A stretch of DNA of 64,000 bases from Alistipes sp. (GTDB taxonomy: Bacteria > Bacteroidota > Bacteroidia > Bacteroidales > Rikenellaceae): the NCBI GenBank assembly GCA_020026415.1, contig JAHHQL010000003.1:62001-126000 (forward strand), given 5' to 3'. The notes beneath the pieces are model-generated. The model saw only the letters and a program-made list of their open reading frames with translations, was not told where the DNA came from and searched no databases. The position numbers and the translations under genes are program-made. Below, piece by piece: positions 27,017 to 35,417 of this stretch; within the stretch, counting starts at the first letter, position 1; each line of letters opens with the position of its first letter.

Positions 27017-28366
27017 ATGGTTTTCAATTTGGAAGAATCGTTTCAGGACTACATCCGCCAGAACGAACTCGCCACCCACGACGACAAGATCCTTCTGACC
27101 GTGTCGGGAGGTGTCGATTCGATGGTGATGCTCTCGCTTTTCTGCCGTTGCGGCTACCGGGTGGGAGTCGCCCACTGCAATTTCCAGTTGCGCGGCGAAG
27201 AGAGCGAGGAGGACGAGGTACTCGTCGAACAGCAGGCCGCCCTGCACCATGTGCCGTTCTACAACCGCCGTTTCGAGACGAAGGCCGAAATGGAGCGCAC
27301 GGGCGAATCTATGGAGATGGCGGCACGCCGTCTGCGTTATACGTGGTTTGCCGAATTGTGCAAAGAAGAAGGCTACACGGTGGTGGCCGTGGCACATCAC
27401 GCCGATGACTCGATCGAGACGTTTTTCATCAACCTGTTGCGCGGTACGGGGTTGCGCGGACTGACGGGCATCTCGACTCAGGTCGGACACATCATCCGTC
27501 CCCTGATGTTCGCCTCGCGCCACGAGATTTCGGACTATGCCCTTTCGCATCATATTCCTTTCAGAGAGGATTCGTCGAACCGCTCGACCAAATACCTGCG
27601 CAACAAAATCCGACTGGGACTAATTCCCCGCATCCGCGAGATCAATCCCAAATTCACGTCGCTCATGACGCGCAACATCGGCCGTCTGACCGATGCCCAA
27701 CGCTTCATCAACCACGGCATCGAACGCATCATGCAGGAGTCGGTCACGCGTCAGGACGGCATCGACACGATCCACATCGACCGCATCGACCCCGATTTCC
27801 CGAAGGAGTTCGTCATCTACGAACTGCTCAATTCGATGTACGGATTCAAGGGTGATGTGATCGACTCGCTGTGTCATGCCCTTGAACACGAAGCCACCGG
27901 ACGCCGCTTCTATTCGCGCGAACATGTGGCCTACATCGACCGCGGCAACATCCTCATCACGGACATCGCCGACGACGACCCCTGCGAAGTGCAGGTCGAA
28001 CACGGTGCCGCCCGCAGTTATTGCGGCAATTCGGTGCTTTTCTACGAACATTGCGACATCGACACGATCAAGAATTTCGGTGTACCCGAACACATCGCCC
28101 AAGTCGATGCCGATCTGTTGCAATACCCGCTGACCCTGCGCCGCTGGCGTGAGGGAGACCGCTTCGTACCCTTCGGCATGGAGGGTTCGCAGAAGGTGAG
28201 CGACTATCTGATCGACCACAAAATCTCGATGGCCGAGAAACAACGCCAGTTTGTCCTGCTGTCGGGCGATGAAATCGTATGGCTGGTCGGGCGCCGCATC
28301 GACGACCGCTATCGTCTGACGAAGCAGACCGAAAACGTATTGCGCATCACCAAAGAAATCGTCTGA
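27017..28366 (+). CDS. tilS: tRNA(Ile)-lysidine synthase
   Basis: Converts the wobble cytidine of the CAU-anticodon tRNA-Ile to lysidine, so that it reads AUA. The 449 residues contain the PP-loop SGGVDS at 30-35, the N-type domain with HHADDSIET, and C-terminal TilS domains (LRRWREGDRFVPFGM, where the lysine/ATP fold closes). It is between murB and holA with gaps of 3 and 2 bp, so one transcript is likely. Confidence 0.95.
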   Translation: MVFNLEESFQDYIRQNELATHDDKILLTVSGGVDSMVMLSLFCRCGYRVGVAHCNFQLRGEESEEDEVLVEQQAALHHVPFYNRRFETKAEMERTGESMEMAARRLRYTWFAELCKEEGYTVVAVAHHADDSIETFFINLLRGTGLRGLTGISTQVGHIIRPLMFASRHEISDYALSHHIPFREDSSNRSTKYLRNKIRLGLIPRIREINPKFTSLMTRNIGRLTDAQRFINHGIERIMQESVTRQDGIDTIHIDRIDPDFPKEFVIYELLNSMYGFKGDVIDSLCHALEHEATGRRFYSREHVAYIDRGNILITDIADDDPCEVQVEHGAARSYCGNSVLFYEHCDIDTIKNFGVPEHIAQVDADLLQYPLTLRRWREGDRFVPFGMEGSQKVSDYLIDHKISMAEKQRQFVLLSGDEIVWLVGRRIDDRYRLTKQTENVLRITKEIV

Positions 28367-28368
28367 AG

Positions 28369-29439
28369 ATGGCAAAATCCGCACTCCGTTTCCGCGACTC
28401 GGTCGCTGCCTACGAGCAACTCCGCGCAAAGATCTCGAAGGGGGACTATGCTCCCGTCTATCTGTTGATGGGTGAGGAACGCTTCTTCATCGACCGTCTT
28501 TGCGACCAACTCGCCGAACATGTCCTCTCGCCAGAGGAGCAGGCCTTCAACCAGACGACCGTCTATGGCAAGGATTCCGATGCGGGACAGGTGATCAACC
28601 TCTGTCGCCAACTCCCCATGATGGGGCGTTTTCAAGTGGTCATCGTCCGCGAGGCGCAACAGTTGCGTCAGTTGGAAAAACTCTCGCTCTACACCCAGCA
28701 ACCTTCCCCCACGACCCTGCTTGTGTTGTGTCACAAGGAGAAGAGCGTGGACAAGCGTTCGGCACTCTACAAGAGTTGCCAGCAGAAGGGCGTGGTGTTC
28801 GAATCGGTGCGTCCACGCGACTACGAGATTTCGGCGTGGTTGCAGGAGTTCGTCCGTACGGCGGGCTTCACCATCGACCAGAAAGCCATGGCGATGCTGA
28901 CCGACCACCTCGGAACCGACCTCTCAAAGATCGAAAACGAGTTGCACAAACTCACCGTATCGCTTCCCGAAGGCCGTCGCCAGATCACCGACCGGGACAT
29001 CGAACGCAACATCGGCATCTCAAAGGATTTCAACAATTTCGAGTTGTGTAACGCCGTACTGGCACGAGATACGGCTCGCGCACTGATGATCGCCGACCAT
29101 TTCTCGCGCAACCCGAAGGACAACCCCCTGCTGCTGACCATCATGGCCCTGTTCTCACAATTCAAGGATCTGTTCGTGATCAACTACCTGATGTGGATGA
29201 CGCGCCACCGCCAGAAACCCTTCCCCTCGGATGTGGAACTGATGCGCATCCTCCACAAAAGCAATACGTTTGCCATCGACCAACTGAAAAAAGTCGCTCC
29301 CGCATGGCCGAACCGCAAGGTATTCGAGATCTTGGGGCTGATGCGCGAATACGATGCCAAGAGCAAAGGAGTAGATACGGGTGGCGCATCGGACGGAGAA
29401 CTGTTGCGCGAATTGCTGTTGAAAATTTTCCTCTTATGA
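28369..29439 (+). CDS. holA: DNA polymerase III delta subunit
   Basis: Clamp-loader subunit that opens the beta clamp, 356 residues from ATG 28369. This start follows the tilS stop by 2 bp; the longer open frame within tilS adds residues without similarity. The AAA-like domain I begins YAPVYLLMGEERFFIDRL and shows YTQQPSPTTLLVLCHKE; helical domains II and III follow (LGTDLSKIENELHKL). No Walker motif is expected. The stop overlaps the next gene by 4 bp. Confidence 0.9.
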   Translation: MAKSALRFRDSVAAYEQLRAKISKGDYAPVYLLMGEERFFIDRLCDQLAEHVLSPEEQAFNQTTVYGKDSDAGQVINLCRQLPMMGRFQVVIVREAQQLRQLEKLSLYTQQPSPTTLLVLCHKEKSVDKRSALYKSCQQKGVVFESVRPRDYEISAWLQEFVRTAGFTIDQKAMAMLTDHLGTDLSKIENELHKLTVSLPEGRRQITDRDIERNIGISKDFNNFELCNAVLARDTARALMIADHFSRNPKDNPLLLTIMALFSQFKDLFVINYLMWMTRHRQKPFPSDVELMRILHKSNTFAIDQLKKVAPAWPNRKVFEILGLMREYDAKSKGVDTGGASDGELLRELLLKIFLL

Positions 29440-30152
29440 CGGAACTGTATGTCTATCAGACACTTCATCTGGAATCGGGGCATCCGCGGTTCTTGAGCGA
29501 ACACCTCAACCTGCTGCATGAAGACGCACGGACACTCTTCAATCGCCCGATTCGGATTTCCGAAGAAAAAATCCGCCGCGAAATTGATCGGATCGTCTTT
29601 CGGGAAAAATATTTTTCCGCCGCAACCTCGTTCATACGCATCGCCTGCCACGAATCGGGACGCATTGTGCTTACGCCCGAAGGTCGTTCGCTCTACGAAG
29701 GCTATGCCCTGCGCTCGCTCCATCCCGATGCCGTCTCCCTCCAATATGAACTGCCGATGCACGACATGCCAACCTCCGCCTCAGAAGCCGTCTCGGCAGA
29801 AGCACGCTGTGCGGCACGAATCCGCGGTGCGGAACTCGCCCTGCGTTGCGACCGCAACGGCTACTGCCGATCCATAGAAGGACATCCCATTGCAGGCATC
29901 TGTCAAAACCAACTCATCGCGCCCCCTGCCCGTCGCAATGTGGAGCGCGACCTGTTGTTGCGTGCCGCCCGCCACCTCGCACTCACCGTCTCCGAAGTCT
30001 TCTTTTCGCAAAGGGATCTGTCGCGTTTCGAGGAGATACTCTGGGCGGATCACCGCGGCATCACCGCTTTGGGACACATCGACGGATTACCGCTCATGAG
30101 CCTCACGGCCGAAAAACTGAGTGCCGCCATGGAACTCGTCGCCCGGCAGTAA
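29436..30152 (+). CDS. Aminotransferase class IV-fold protein, apparently without the PLP lysine
   Basis: Cytoplasmic protein of 238 residues; the ATG at 29436 overlaps the holA TGA (ATGA), which fixes the start. The C-terminal half follows the class IV aminotransferase / PabC lyase pattern: GAELALRCDRNGYCRSIEG, a ligand-loop LIAPPARRNVERDLLLRA, then EVFFSQRDLSRFEEILWADHRGITALGHID. The lysine that binds pyridoxal phosphate, expected roughly 20 residues before GAELAL, is not there, and lysines are rare in the protein. It may be a non-catalytic relative or an aligned lysine may be displaced. Function unknown. Confidence 0.6.
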   Translation: MTELYVYQTLHLESGHPRFLSEHLNLLHEDARTLFNRPIRISEEKIRREIDRIVFREKYFSAATSFIRIACHESGRIVLTPEGRSLYEGYALRSLHPDAVSLQYELPMHDMPTSASEAVSAEARCAARIRGAELALRCDRNGYCRSIEGHPIAGICQNQLIAPPARRNVERDLLLRAARHLALTVSEVFFSQRDLSRFEEILWADHRGITALGHIDGLPLMSLTAEKLSAAMELVARQ

Positions 30153-30463
30153 ACTTCTCGTGACAGGACTGTTCGAACATCTCATCCCGTTCGGATTCAG
30201 CACCTTTGTCGGAACAGGTCGGACAGATGCCTTGAGGTGCAAAAACAAATCTTCGCTCCAAACCCCGCCACCGCTTTCATCACCGACGACACCGCTACGG
30301 ATGAAGTCGCGCGGATTTATTACCTCACCCGTCCATAATCCCGCTTCAACCTCTGCACCGCGGAAAGGAGGAAGTGGTGATTCTTTTCGGATTTTCCGAG
30401 AAACCTTTCCCCGCGCCGCACCCCTAAATTCGAGGATTCGTTTCACTAAAATCACCCGAATCC
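30153..30463. other. Intergenic region without supported gene
   Basis: About 310 bp, C-rich on the plus strand in parts, between the class IV aminotransferase-like gene and the spanin-like gene. An ORF across it (30121-30525) overlaps both neighbours and lacks any conserved character. No terminator or -7 box is obvious. Confidence 0.5.
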
Positions 30464-31045
30464 ATGAAAACAAAAATTTTGATTGCGGCACTCGCACTGC
30501 TTGCCGTCGCATGCGTCTGTCTTGAAAAACAAGTCTCGGAAAACCTCCGTCTCAGAGCGAACCAACACGCCCTGATGAGCGAAATCCGAACCACCCGCAA
30601 CCGCCTCGGAGAATCCGTTGCCGAGTGCGAACAACTGCGTCTCTCCCATCGTGAATTGCGCCGTCTTCGCCATCGCGACGCACAACGCATCCGCAAACTG
30701 GGCATCTCGCTCCGTCATGCACGGAATCTCGCCCGGAGTGCCTCCCTCACCCAAATTACGACAGCAACACCCCTGCACGACACCGTCATCCTGCGCGATA
30801 CCATCCGCGACACGCTCCGCTTTTTCCGTTGGAGGGATCAGTGGGTGCGGATCGACGGGCGGATCGACCGAGACTCGGTCTTCTGCCGGGTGGAGAGTGT
30901 CGATACCCTGCGCCAGATCGTTTATCGTGTTCCGCGCCGTTTTCTGTTCTTCCGCTGGGGAACGAAGGCCGTCCGTCAGCAGATCACCTCGTCAACCCCC
31001 CACACCCGCATCGTTTACACCGAATACCTACACCTCCGGAAATAA
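30464..31045 (+). CDS. Small membrane-anchored coiled-coil protein, DUF6549/spanin-like
   Basis: Protein of 193 residues with one N-terminal hydrophobic segment (about 3-20, ILIAALALLAVACVCL). A long Arg/Leu/Glu coiled coil spans about 25-95, and a C-terminal part has repeated Arg-Asp-Thr (ILRDTIRDTLRFF) and ends RFLFFRWGTKAVRQQI. This layout recalls small proteins of Bacteroidota phages and mobile elements (DUF6549-type), similar in architecture to inner-membrane spanins. No lysis genes surround it. The Arg richness sets it apart from its neighbours. Confidence 0.6.
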   Translation: MKTKILIAALALLAVACVCLEKQVSENLRLRANQHALMSEIRTTRNRLGESVAECEQLRLSHRELRRLRHRDAQRIRKLGISLRHARNLARSASLTQITTATPLHDTVILRDTIRDTLRFFRWRDQWVRIDGRIDRDSVFCRVESVDTLRQIVYRVPRRFLFFRWGTKAVRQQITSSTPHTRIVYTEYLHLRK

Positions 31046-31124
31046 TTCCATGAAAGGGCAAATAGCAACGGATTGAACACTGAAAAAAAACAGAAAAGTA
31101 TATCCGGTTTTTCACAAAAATCGC

Positions 31125-31132
31125 TATCTTTG
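31125..31132 (+). promoter_or_regulatory. coaD promoter, near-leaderless
   Basis: TATCTTTG ends 6 bp before the coaD ATG, placing the transcription start at or next to the start codon. Confidence 0.6.
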
Positions 31133-31138
31133 TCCATC

Positions 31139-31609
31139 ATGGAACGTATCGCCATATTCCCCGGATCGTTTGATCCCTTCACACGAGGCCATGCCGCCCT
31201 CGTCGAGGAAGCCCTGAACCTCTTCGACCGGGTCATCATCGGCATCGGAAACAACACGGCCAAACAGGGTCTTCTTTCGGTCGAAAACCGCCAACGCCTC
31301 ATCAACGATGTCTATCGCAACAATCCCCGCATCGAAGCCCGCATCTATACGGGTCTGACGGGAGACTTTGCCGAGGAGACCGGCGCATGCGCCATCATCC
31401 GCGGTGTGCGCAACACCACCGACTTCGAGTACGAACGCACGATGGAGGCCACCAACCACCGCATCTACCCTTCGATCACCACGGTCATGTTGTTTACCCC
31501 CGCCCCCGTCGCCGACATCGCCTCCTCGACCGTCCGCGAGGTACTTTCGTTCGGACGCGAGGTCGATGAATTTATGCCCGAAGGAATCAGTTTGAAAAAA
31601 TATTTGTAA
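31139..31609 (+). CDS. coaD: Phosphopantetheine adenylyltransferase
   Basis: Transfers adenylyl to 4'-phosphopantetheine in coenzyme A synthesis. It is 156 residues from ATG 31139, matching the family; an upstream in-frame extension crosses the promoter and is rejected. The nucleotidyltransferase motif TxGH is visible at 15-18 in GSFDPFTRGH, and the SSTVRE signature lies near the C-terminus. Confidence 0.96.
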   Translation: MERIAIFPGSFDPFTRGHAALVEEALNLFDRVIIGIGNNTAKQGLLSVENRQRLINDVYRNNPRIEARIYTGLTGDFAEETGACAIIRGVRNTTDFEYERTMEATNHRIYPSITTVMLFTPAPVADIASSTVREVLSFGREVDEFMPEGISLKKYL

Positions 31610-31620
31610 AACACAAACGC

Positions 31621-31636
31621 ACCTCCCGCGGGAGGT
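31621..31636. repeat. Perfect 16-bp palindrome between coaD and lpxD
   Basis: ACCTCCCGCGGGAGGT is fully self-complementary. In RNA it gives a 6-bp stem with a CGCG loop, but no T run follows, so it is not a standard terminator. Confidence 0.8.
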
Positions 31637-31661
31637 CTTGCATAAAACAATTTGAAAGATT

Positions 31662-32699
31662 ATGATGGAATTTACCGCCGAAATGATTGCCGGATTTCTC
31701 GAAGGAGAGATCGTCGGTAATCCTCAAGCCAAAGTACACACCGTCTCCTCGATCGAAGAGGGCAGGGAAGGATCGCTGAGTTATCTGACAAATCCCAAAT
31801 ACGAACCGTTCATCTACACCACCGGTGCAAGCATCGTACTGGTCGATAAGACATTCACCCCGTCCGAAGAGTTGCATACCACCCTGATCAAGGTCGAGAA
31901 TGCCGCCATGTGCGTTTTGAAACTTCTCGAAATGTACAATGCCGCAAAACCCCGCCGCAAGGGTATCTCGGAACGCTCGTCGATCTCGAAGGAGGCCGAA
32001 GTGGGCGAAGATTGCTACGTGGGCGAATTTACCGTCATCGAGCGTGGCGCAAAGGTCGGCAAGAACTGCCAGATCTATCCGCAGGTTTACCTCGGTCAGG
32101 GTGTCACCGTAGGTGAGAACACCACGATCTACCCCGGCGTGAAGATCTACGAGGGTTGCCACGTCGGCAACAACTGCATCCTCCACGCAGGCATGGTCAT
32201 CGGTGCCGACGGTTTCGGTTTCATGCCCAAACCCGACGGTACGTTCGACAAGATCCCCCAGTTGGGTAACGTCATCATCGAGGACAACGTCGAGATCGGT
32301 GCCAACACCTGTATCGACCGCGCCAAGACCGATTCGACGATCATCCGCCACGGCGTGAAACTCGACAACCTCATCCAGATCGGCCACAACGTACAGATCG
32401 GTGCCAACACCGTATCGTCGGCACAGACGGGTATCGCAGGCACATCGAAGGTCGGTGCAAACTGCTTCCTCGCAGGTCAGGTCGGTATTGCCGACCACGT
32501 GACGATCGGCGATCGTGTGAAGATCGGTTCCAAGTCGGGTATCGACAAGAACGTGCCCGACGACGAGATCCGTTTCGGTTATCCCGCACTGGCCGGCATC
32601 AAATACCACCGTGCCGCCGCCGTATTCAAGGATCTGCCCGACATGGCCCGCGAGATCCGTGCTTTAAGAAAGGAAATTGAAGACCTTAAAAACAAATAA
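31662..32699 (+). CDS. lpxD: UDP-3-O-acylglucosamine N-acyltransferase
   Basis: Adds the N-linked acyl chain in lipid A synthesis, at the cytoplasm/inner membrane interface, using acyl-ACP. Of 345 residues, the N-terminal uridine-binding domain covers about 1-100, then left-handed beta-helix hexapeptide repeats (for example VGEDCYVGEFTVIERGA) to about 315, and a short C-terminal helix. The catalytic His242 sits in IQIGHNVQIG. A second ATG at 31665 is equally possible as start. Confidence 0.95.
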   Translation: MMEFTAEMIAGFLEGEIVGNPQAKVHTVSSIEEGREGSLSYLTNPKYEPFIYTTGASIVLVDKTFTPSEELHTTLIKVENAAMCVLKLLEMYNAAKPRRKGISERSSISKEAEVGEDCYVGEFTVIERGAKVGKNCQIYPQVYLGQGVTVGENTTIYPGVKIYEGCHVGNNCILHAGMVIGADGFGFMPKPDGTFDKIPQLGNVIIEDNVEIGANTCIDRAKTDSTIIRHGVKLDNLIQIGHNVQIGANTVSSAQTGIAGTSKVGANCFLAGQVGIADHVTIGDRVKIGSKSGIDKNVPDDEIRFGYPALAGIKYHRAAAVFKDLPDMAREIRALRKEIEDLKNK

Positions 32700-32703
32700 A
32701 AAC

Positions 32704-33756
32704 ATGAAAAAAATCATTTTTGCAGCCGCAATTGCCGCACTGCTTTCCAGTTGTGCAGGCTCCCCCAATGCCTATACCTTCAAGGGTACTATCGAAAATC
32801 CGGACGGAAAACTCTTCATCCTTACGGATCAAGGCGTAACGATTGATTCGACCGTTGTGAAAGAAGGACAGTTCCAGTTCAAGGGAATTGTAGAGAAGAA
32901 CGGCATCTATTTCCTGACCGATTCGCAGGATCGCAGCCATCTGAACGTACTTGCCCAGTTCTTCTTCGAGCCGGGAACGATGACCCTCGAAAAGGTGGGT
33001 GACGCTTATCAGGTAAGCGGTACCAAGTCCAACGACAGGAGCAACGCTTTGAGTGCCGAGTTGAACAAACTCTACACCGACTATCAGAAGCCCGACATGA
33101 CCGACGAGCAGAAGGAAGAGATCCTCCAAAAGGTGGACGAACTTCAGAAGAAAGCCATCGGGGAAAACCGCGACAATTTGTTGGGTGCGGCTCTTTTCCA
33201 GAACGAAGCTCTCGAATACAGTGCCAAGGAGATTTTGGCCGAAATAGAGAAATTCACGCCCGAAATCCAGCAGTCGGCTTCCATGATCCGCCTCAAGGAG
33301 ACCGCCGAAAAGATGCTCAAGAGCGAGGTCGGCGAGCCTTATATGGATATGGAACAGCCCGACAAGGACGGCAAGATGATTTCGCTCAAATCGGTGATCG
33401 AAACCGAGGGTAACAAATATGTCCTTCTGGACTTCTGGGCATCGTGGTGCGGCCCCTGCCGTGGCGAGATTCCCTATCTGGTAGAGACCTACAAGGAGTT
33501 CCACAAGAAAGGCTTCGAGATCTACGGCGTATCGCTCGACGAGAAGGCCGAGTCGTGGCAGAAAGTCATCACCGACAAGGAGATGAACTGGATCAACGTC
33601 AGCGATCTGAAGGCTTGGAAGAACGAGGGCGCACAGCAGTATGCCGTAATGTCGATCCCCGCCAACTTCCTGATCGACTGCACAACAGGCAAGATCATCG
33701 CCAAGAACCTGCGCGGTGAGGATCTCGCAAAACAACTCGGCGAATTGCTGAAATAA
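32704..33756 (+). CDS. TlpA-like thiol-disulfide lipoprotein with DUF4369 domain
   Basis: Periplasmic thioredoxin-fold lipoprotein of 350 residues from ATG 32704. The lipobox is LSSC (Cys17). An N-terminal beta-rich DUF4369-like domain (YTFKGTIENPDGKLFIL) and a helical linker of about 100-200 precede a C-terminal thioredoxin domain. The redox motif is WCGPC with Cys249 and Cys252, and a cis-Pro lies in SIPANFLID. Likely a reductant of periplasmic or surface thiols; partner unknown. It starts 4 bp after the lpxD stop. Confidence 0.9.
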   Translation: MKKIIFAAAIAALLSSCAGSPNAYTFKGTIENPDGKLFILTDQGVTIDSTVVKEGQFQFKGIVEKNGIYFLTDSQDRSHLNVLAQFFFEPGTMTLEKVGDAYQVSGTKSNDRSNALSAELNKLYTDYQKPDMTDEQKEEILQKVDELQKKAIGENRDNLLGAALFQNEALEYSAKEILAEIEKFTPEIQQSASMIRLKETAEKMLKSEVGEPYMDMEQPDKDGKMISLKSVIETEGNKYVLLDFWASWCGPCRGEIPYLVETYKEFHKKGFEIYGVSLDEKAESWQKVITDKEMNWINVSDLKAWKNEGAQQYAVMSIPANFLIDCTTGKIIAKNLRGEDLAKQLGELLK

Positions 33757-33775
33757 TCTCCCGTACAAGGATATA

Positions 33776-33806
33776 AAAAGGCTCCCGATCTTTTGGGAGC
33801 CTTTTT
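33776..33806 (+). terminator. Intrinsic terminator after the TlpA-like gene
   Basis: AAAGGCTCCC and GGGAGCCTTT (33777-33786 and 33795-33804) flank an 8-nt loop, followed by T-rich sequence. Confidence 0.88.
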
Positions 33807-34055
33807 ATATTTACACTGCTTGGAGCAATCGGGCTTCTGCATTCGGGACAAACCGTTACATATTATAAAATTCAGAAAATCGAAGAAAGCATATTGAATC
33901 ATTGCCCTGTTGATGAGCGTCTGTATCCGCAGACAAGAACCATTTCGGCAACCGATAATACGGACACGACATCCGCCCGACCTCAAACTTTGGGAGCAGA
34001 TCTCTCCGTACCGGATGACTTCAAGAGCATATCCGAATGGGAGAAAATACAGTAA
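33807..34055 (+). pseudogene. Coding-like fragment without start codon
   Basis: An open frame from after the terminator to TAA at 34053-34055 encodes about 82 residues. It starts like a signal peptide (FTLLGAIGLLHSGQTVTYYK) and ends SVPDDFKSISEWEKIQ. There is no ATG or GTG, because the upstream in-frame codons run through the terminator hairpin to a stop at 33774. It reads like the start of an exported Bacteroidota protein that was truncated at both ends. No family recognised. Confidence 0.35.
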
Positions 34056-34198
34056 CACCCTGCTACAATGCTTCAGACAACCAATGAAAACTTCGGCAGG
34101 TGAATCCTCCGCATCATGATATTTTATTTCACAAGGCAAGAATCCTTGGAGATCTCGCATAATTTTCCGAATATTGCACCACAAAACCATCCCGCAAC
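34056..34198. other. Intergenic region before ruvC
   Basis: About 140 bp with no gene, terminator or convincing -7 box. With the preceding fragment it separates the TlpA-like gene from ruvC by about 440 bp. Confidence 0.5.
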
Positions 34199-34840
34199 AT
34201 GTCTCCCGCAAAACCAAAACACCGCATCATGGGCATCGACCCCGGCACGAACTACATGGGTTACGGCGTCCTCGAAATCGAAGGGCGCACGATCCGTTCG
34301 GTGGTGTTGGGCGATATAGACCTGCACAAGATGGACGATCCCTACGCCAAGTTGCGCTATATTTTCGAACGGGTGTCGCGTCTCATAGAGGATTATTCGC
34401 CCGATGAGGTGGCTCTGGAATCGCCGTTTTTCGGGCAGAACGTACAGTCGATGCTCAAACTCGGACGCGCCCAAGGCGTGGCAATGGCGGCGGCACTAAA
34501 CCACGGATTACCTGTTGCGGAATATGCTCCGACGCGCATCAAGCAGACGATCACGGGTACGGGCGCAGCCTCCAAGGAGCAGGTCGCAGGCATCGTGTGT
34601 CGTATGTTGCTGGTAGAACATCCCTTGAAGCGACTCGATGCCACCGACGGCATGGCGGTTGCGCTGTGTCACCACTTCACGACCTCCAATCCGCTGAACG
34701 GTGTCTTCGGCAAAGAGAAAGTCAAGGGATTGGGCGGAAATCAGAAAACCCTGTCGAAAAAAGGCTCGAAAAGTTGGGAACAATTCCTCTCGGAACATCC
34801 CGATCGGGAGATAACGAGAAGTAATTCGAAAAAAATTTAA
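34199..34840 (+). CDS. ruvC: Holliday junction resolvase RuvC
   Basis: Dimeric endonuclease that cuts Holliday junctions in recombinational repair. It has 213 residues, with a basic tail of about 40 residues beyond the usual core. Acidic catalytic residues are visible: Asp14 in MGIDPG, the Glu in VALESPFF, and the paired Asp residues in RLDATDGMAVALCHH. The tail ends in Lys/Asn/Ser-rich sequence. Confidence 0.94.
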   Translation: MSPAKPKHRIMGIDPGTNYMGYGVLEIEGRTIRSVVLGDIDLHKMDDPYAKLRYIFERVSRLIEDYSPDEVALESPFFGQNVQSMLKLGRAQGVAMAAALNHGLPVAEYAPTRIKQTITGTGAASKEQVAGIVCRMLLVEHPLKRLDATDGMAVALCHHFTTSNPLNGVFGKEKVKGLGGNQKTLSKKGSKSWEQFLSEHPDREITRSNSKKI

Positions 34841-34945
34841 TTTTTTCTTTATTTTTTCGGTCATGCAACCTGCCGACTATCAACGCCATAAGAGGATGTA
34901 CAGAGTTACAGCCCGCATTTGACCATAAAAATAAATTCCTTTTTA

Positions 34946-34977
34946 TTTGGAGCGTAACACATTTTGCCTTATCTTTG
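34946..34977 (+). promoter_or_regulatory. Promoter of first tRNA-Arg gene
   Basis: TTTG at 34946-34949, a 20-bp spacer and TATCTTTG at 34970-34977 form a consensus promoter 20 bp before the tRNA. Confidence 0.8.
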
Positions 34978-34997
34978 CACTCGAAATCAAGGAACAA

Positions 34998-35071
34998 GGC
35001 GCCGTAGCTTAATTGAATAGAGCATCTGACTACGGATCAGAAGGTTACAGGTTTGAGTCCTGTCGGCGTCA
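34998..35071 (+). tRNA. tRNA-Arg (anticodon ACG), copy 1
   Basis: A 74-nt cloverleaf. The acceptor stem is GGCGCCG/CGGCGTC with one G-U, the D-arm AGCTTAATTGAATAGAGC, the anticodon stem TCTGA/TCAGA with loop CTACGGA (anticodon ACG), and the T-arm ACAGG-TTTGAGT-CCTGT. CCA is not encoded. ACG reads CGU, and CGC/CGA after A34 deamination. Confidence 0.95.
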
Positions 35072-35081
35072 CTCGATTCGA

Positions 35082-35108
35082 CCACTTACGGCGGTAAGTG
35101 GTTTTTTA
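35082..35108 (+). terminator. Terminator of first tRNA-Arg
   Basis: CCACTTAC and GTAAGTGG form a hairpin with a short loop, followed by TTTTTTATTT. Confidence 0.88.
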
Positions 35109-35247
35109 TTTCTCAAATCCTCCGGGTACAAGCAAGGAGGAACGGAAGCGACGAAGGGATGAAAAGACGAACGATCCGGACAGAAGAACCAAACAGGGCG
35201 ACTCAAAGAACGTGATTCAAAAAAATATCCCGAAATCAGACCGATAA

Positions 35248-35279
35248 TTTGCAGAAATAATTTATTTGTCATACATTTG
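35248..35279 (+). promoter_or_regulatory. Promoter of second tRNA-Arg gene
   Basis: TTTG at 35248-35251, a 20-bp spacer and TACATTTG at 35272-35279 match the consensus. Spacing from the tRNA resembles copy 1. Confidence 0.8.
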
Positions 35280-35291
35280 TACTCGCAACAA

Positions 35292-35365
35292 GGCGCCGTA
35301 GCTTAATTGAATAGAGCATCTGACTACGGATCAGAAGGTTACAGGTTTGAGTCCTGTCGGCGTCA
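35292..35365 (+). tRNA. tRNA-Arg (anticodon ACG), copy 2
   Basis: Identical over all 74 nt to the copy at 34998-35071. The identity extends a few bases on each side (AACAA before, CT after) while the rest of the flanks differ. Confidence 0.95.
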
Positions 35366-35374
35366 CTACTTTAG

Positions 35375-35404
35375 AGCGGTTTGAAGCATTTCAAACCGCT
35401 TTTT
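35375..35404 (+). terminator. Terminator of second tRNA-Arg
   Basis: AGCGGTTTGAA pairs with TTCAAACCGCT around a 4-nt loop, followed by TTTT. It lies 13 bp before the cobO start. Confidence 0.85.
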
Positions 35405-35417
35405 CATTTAAAACACC

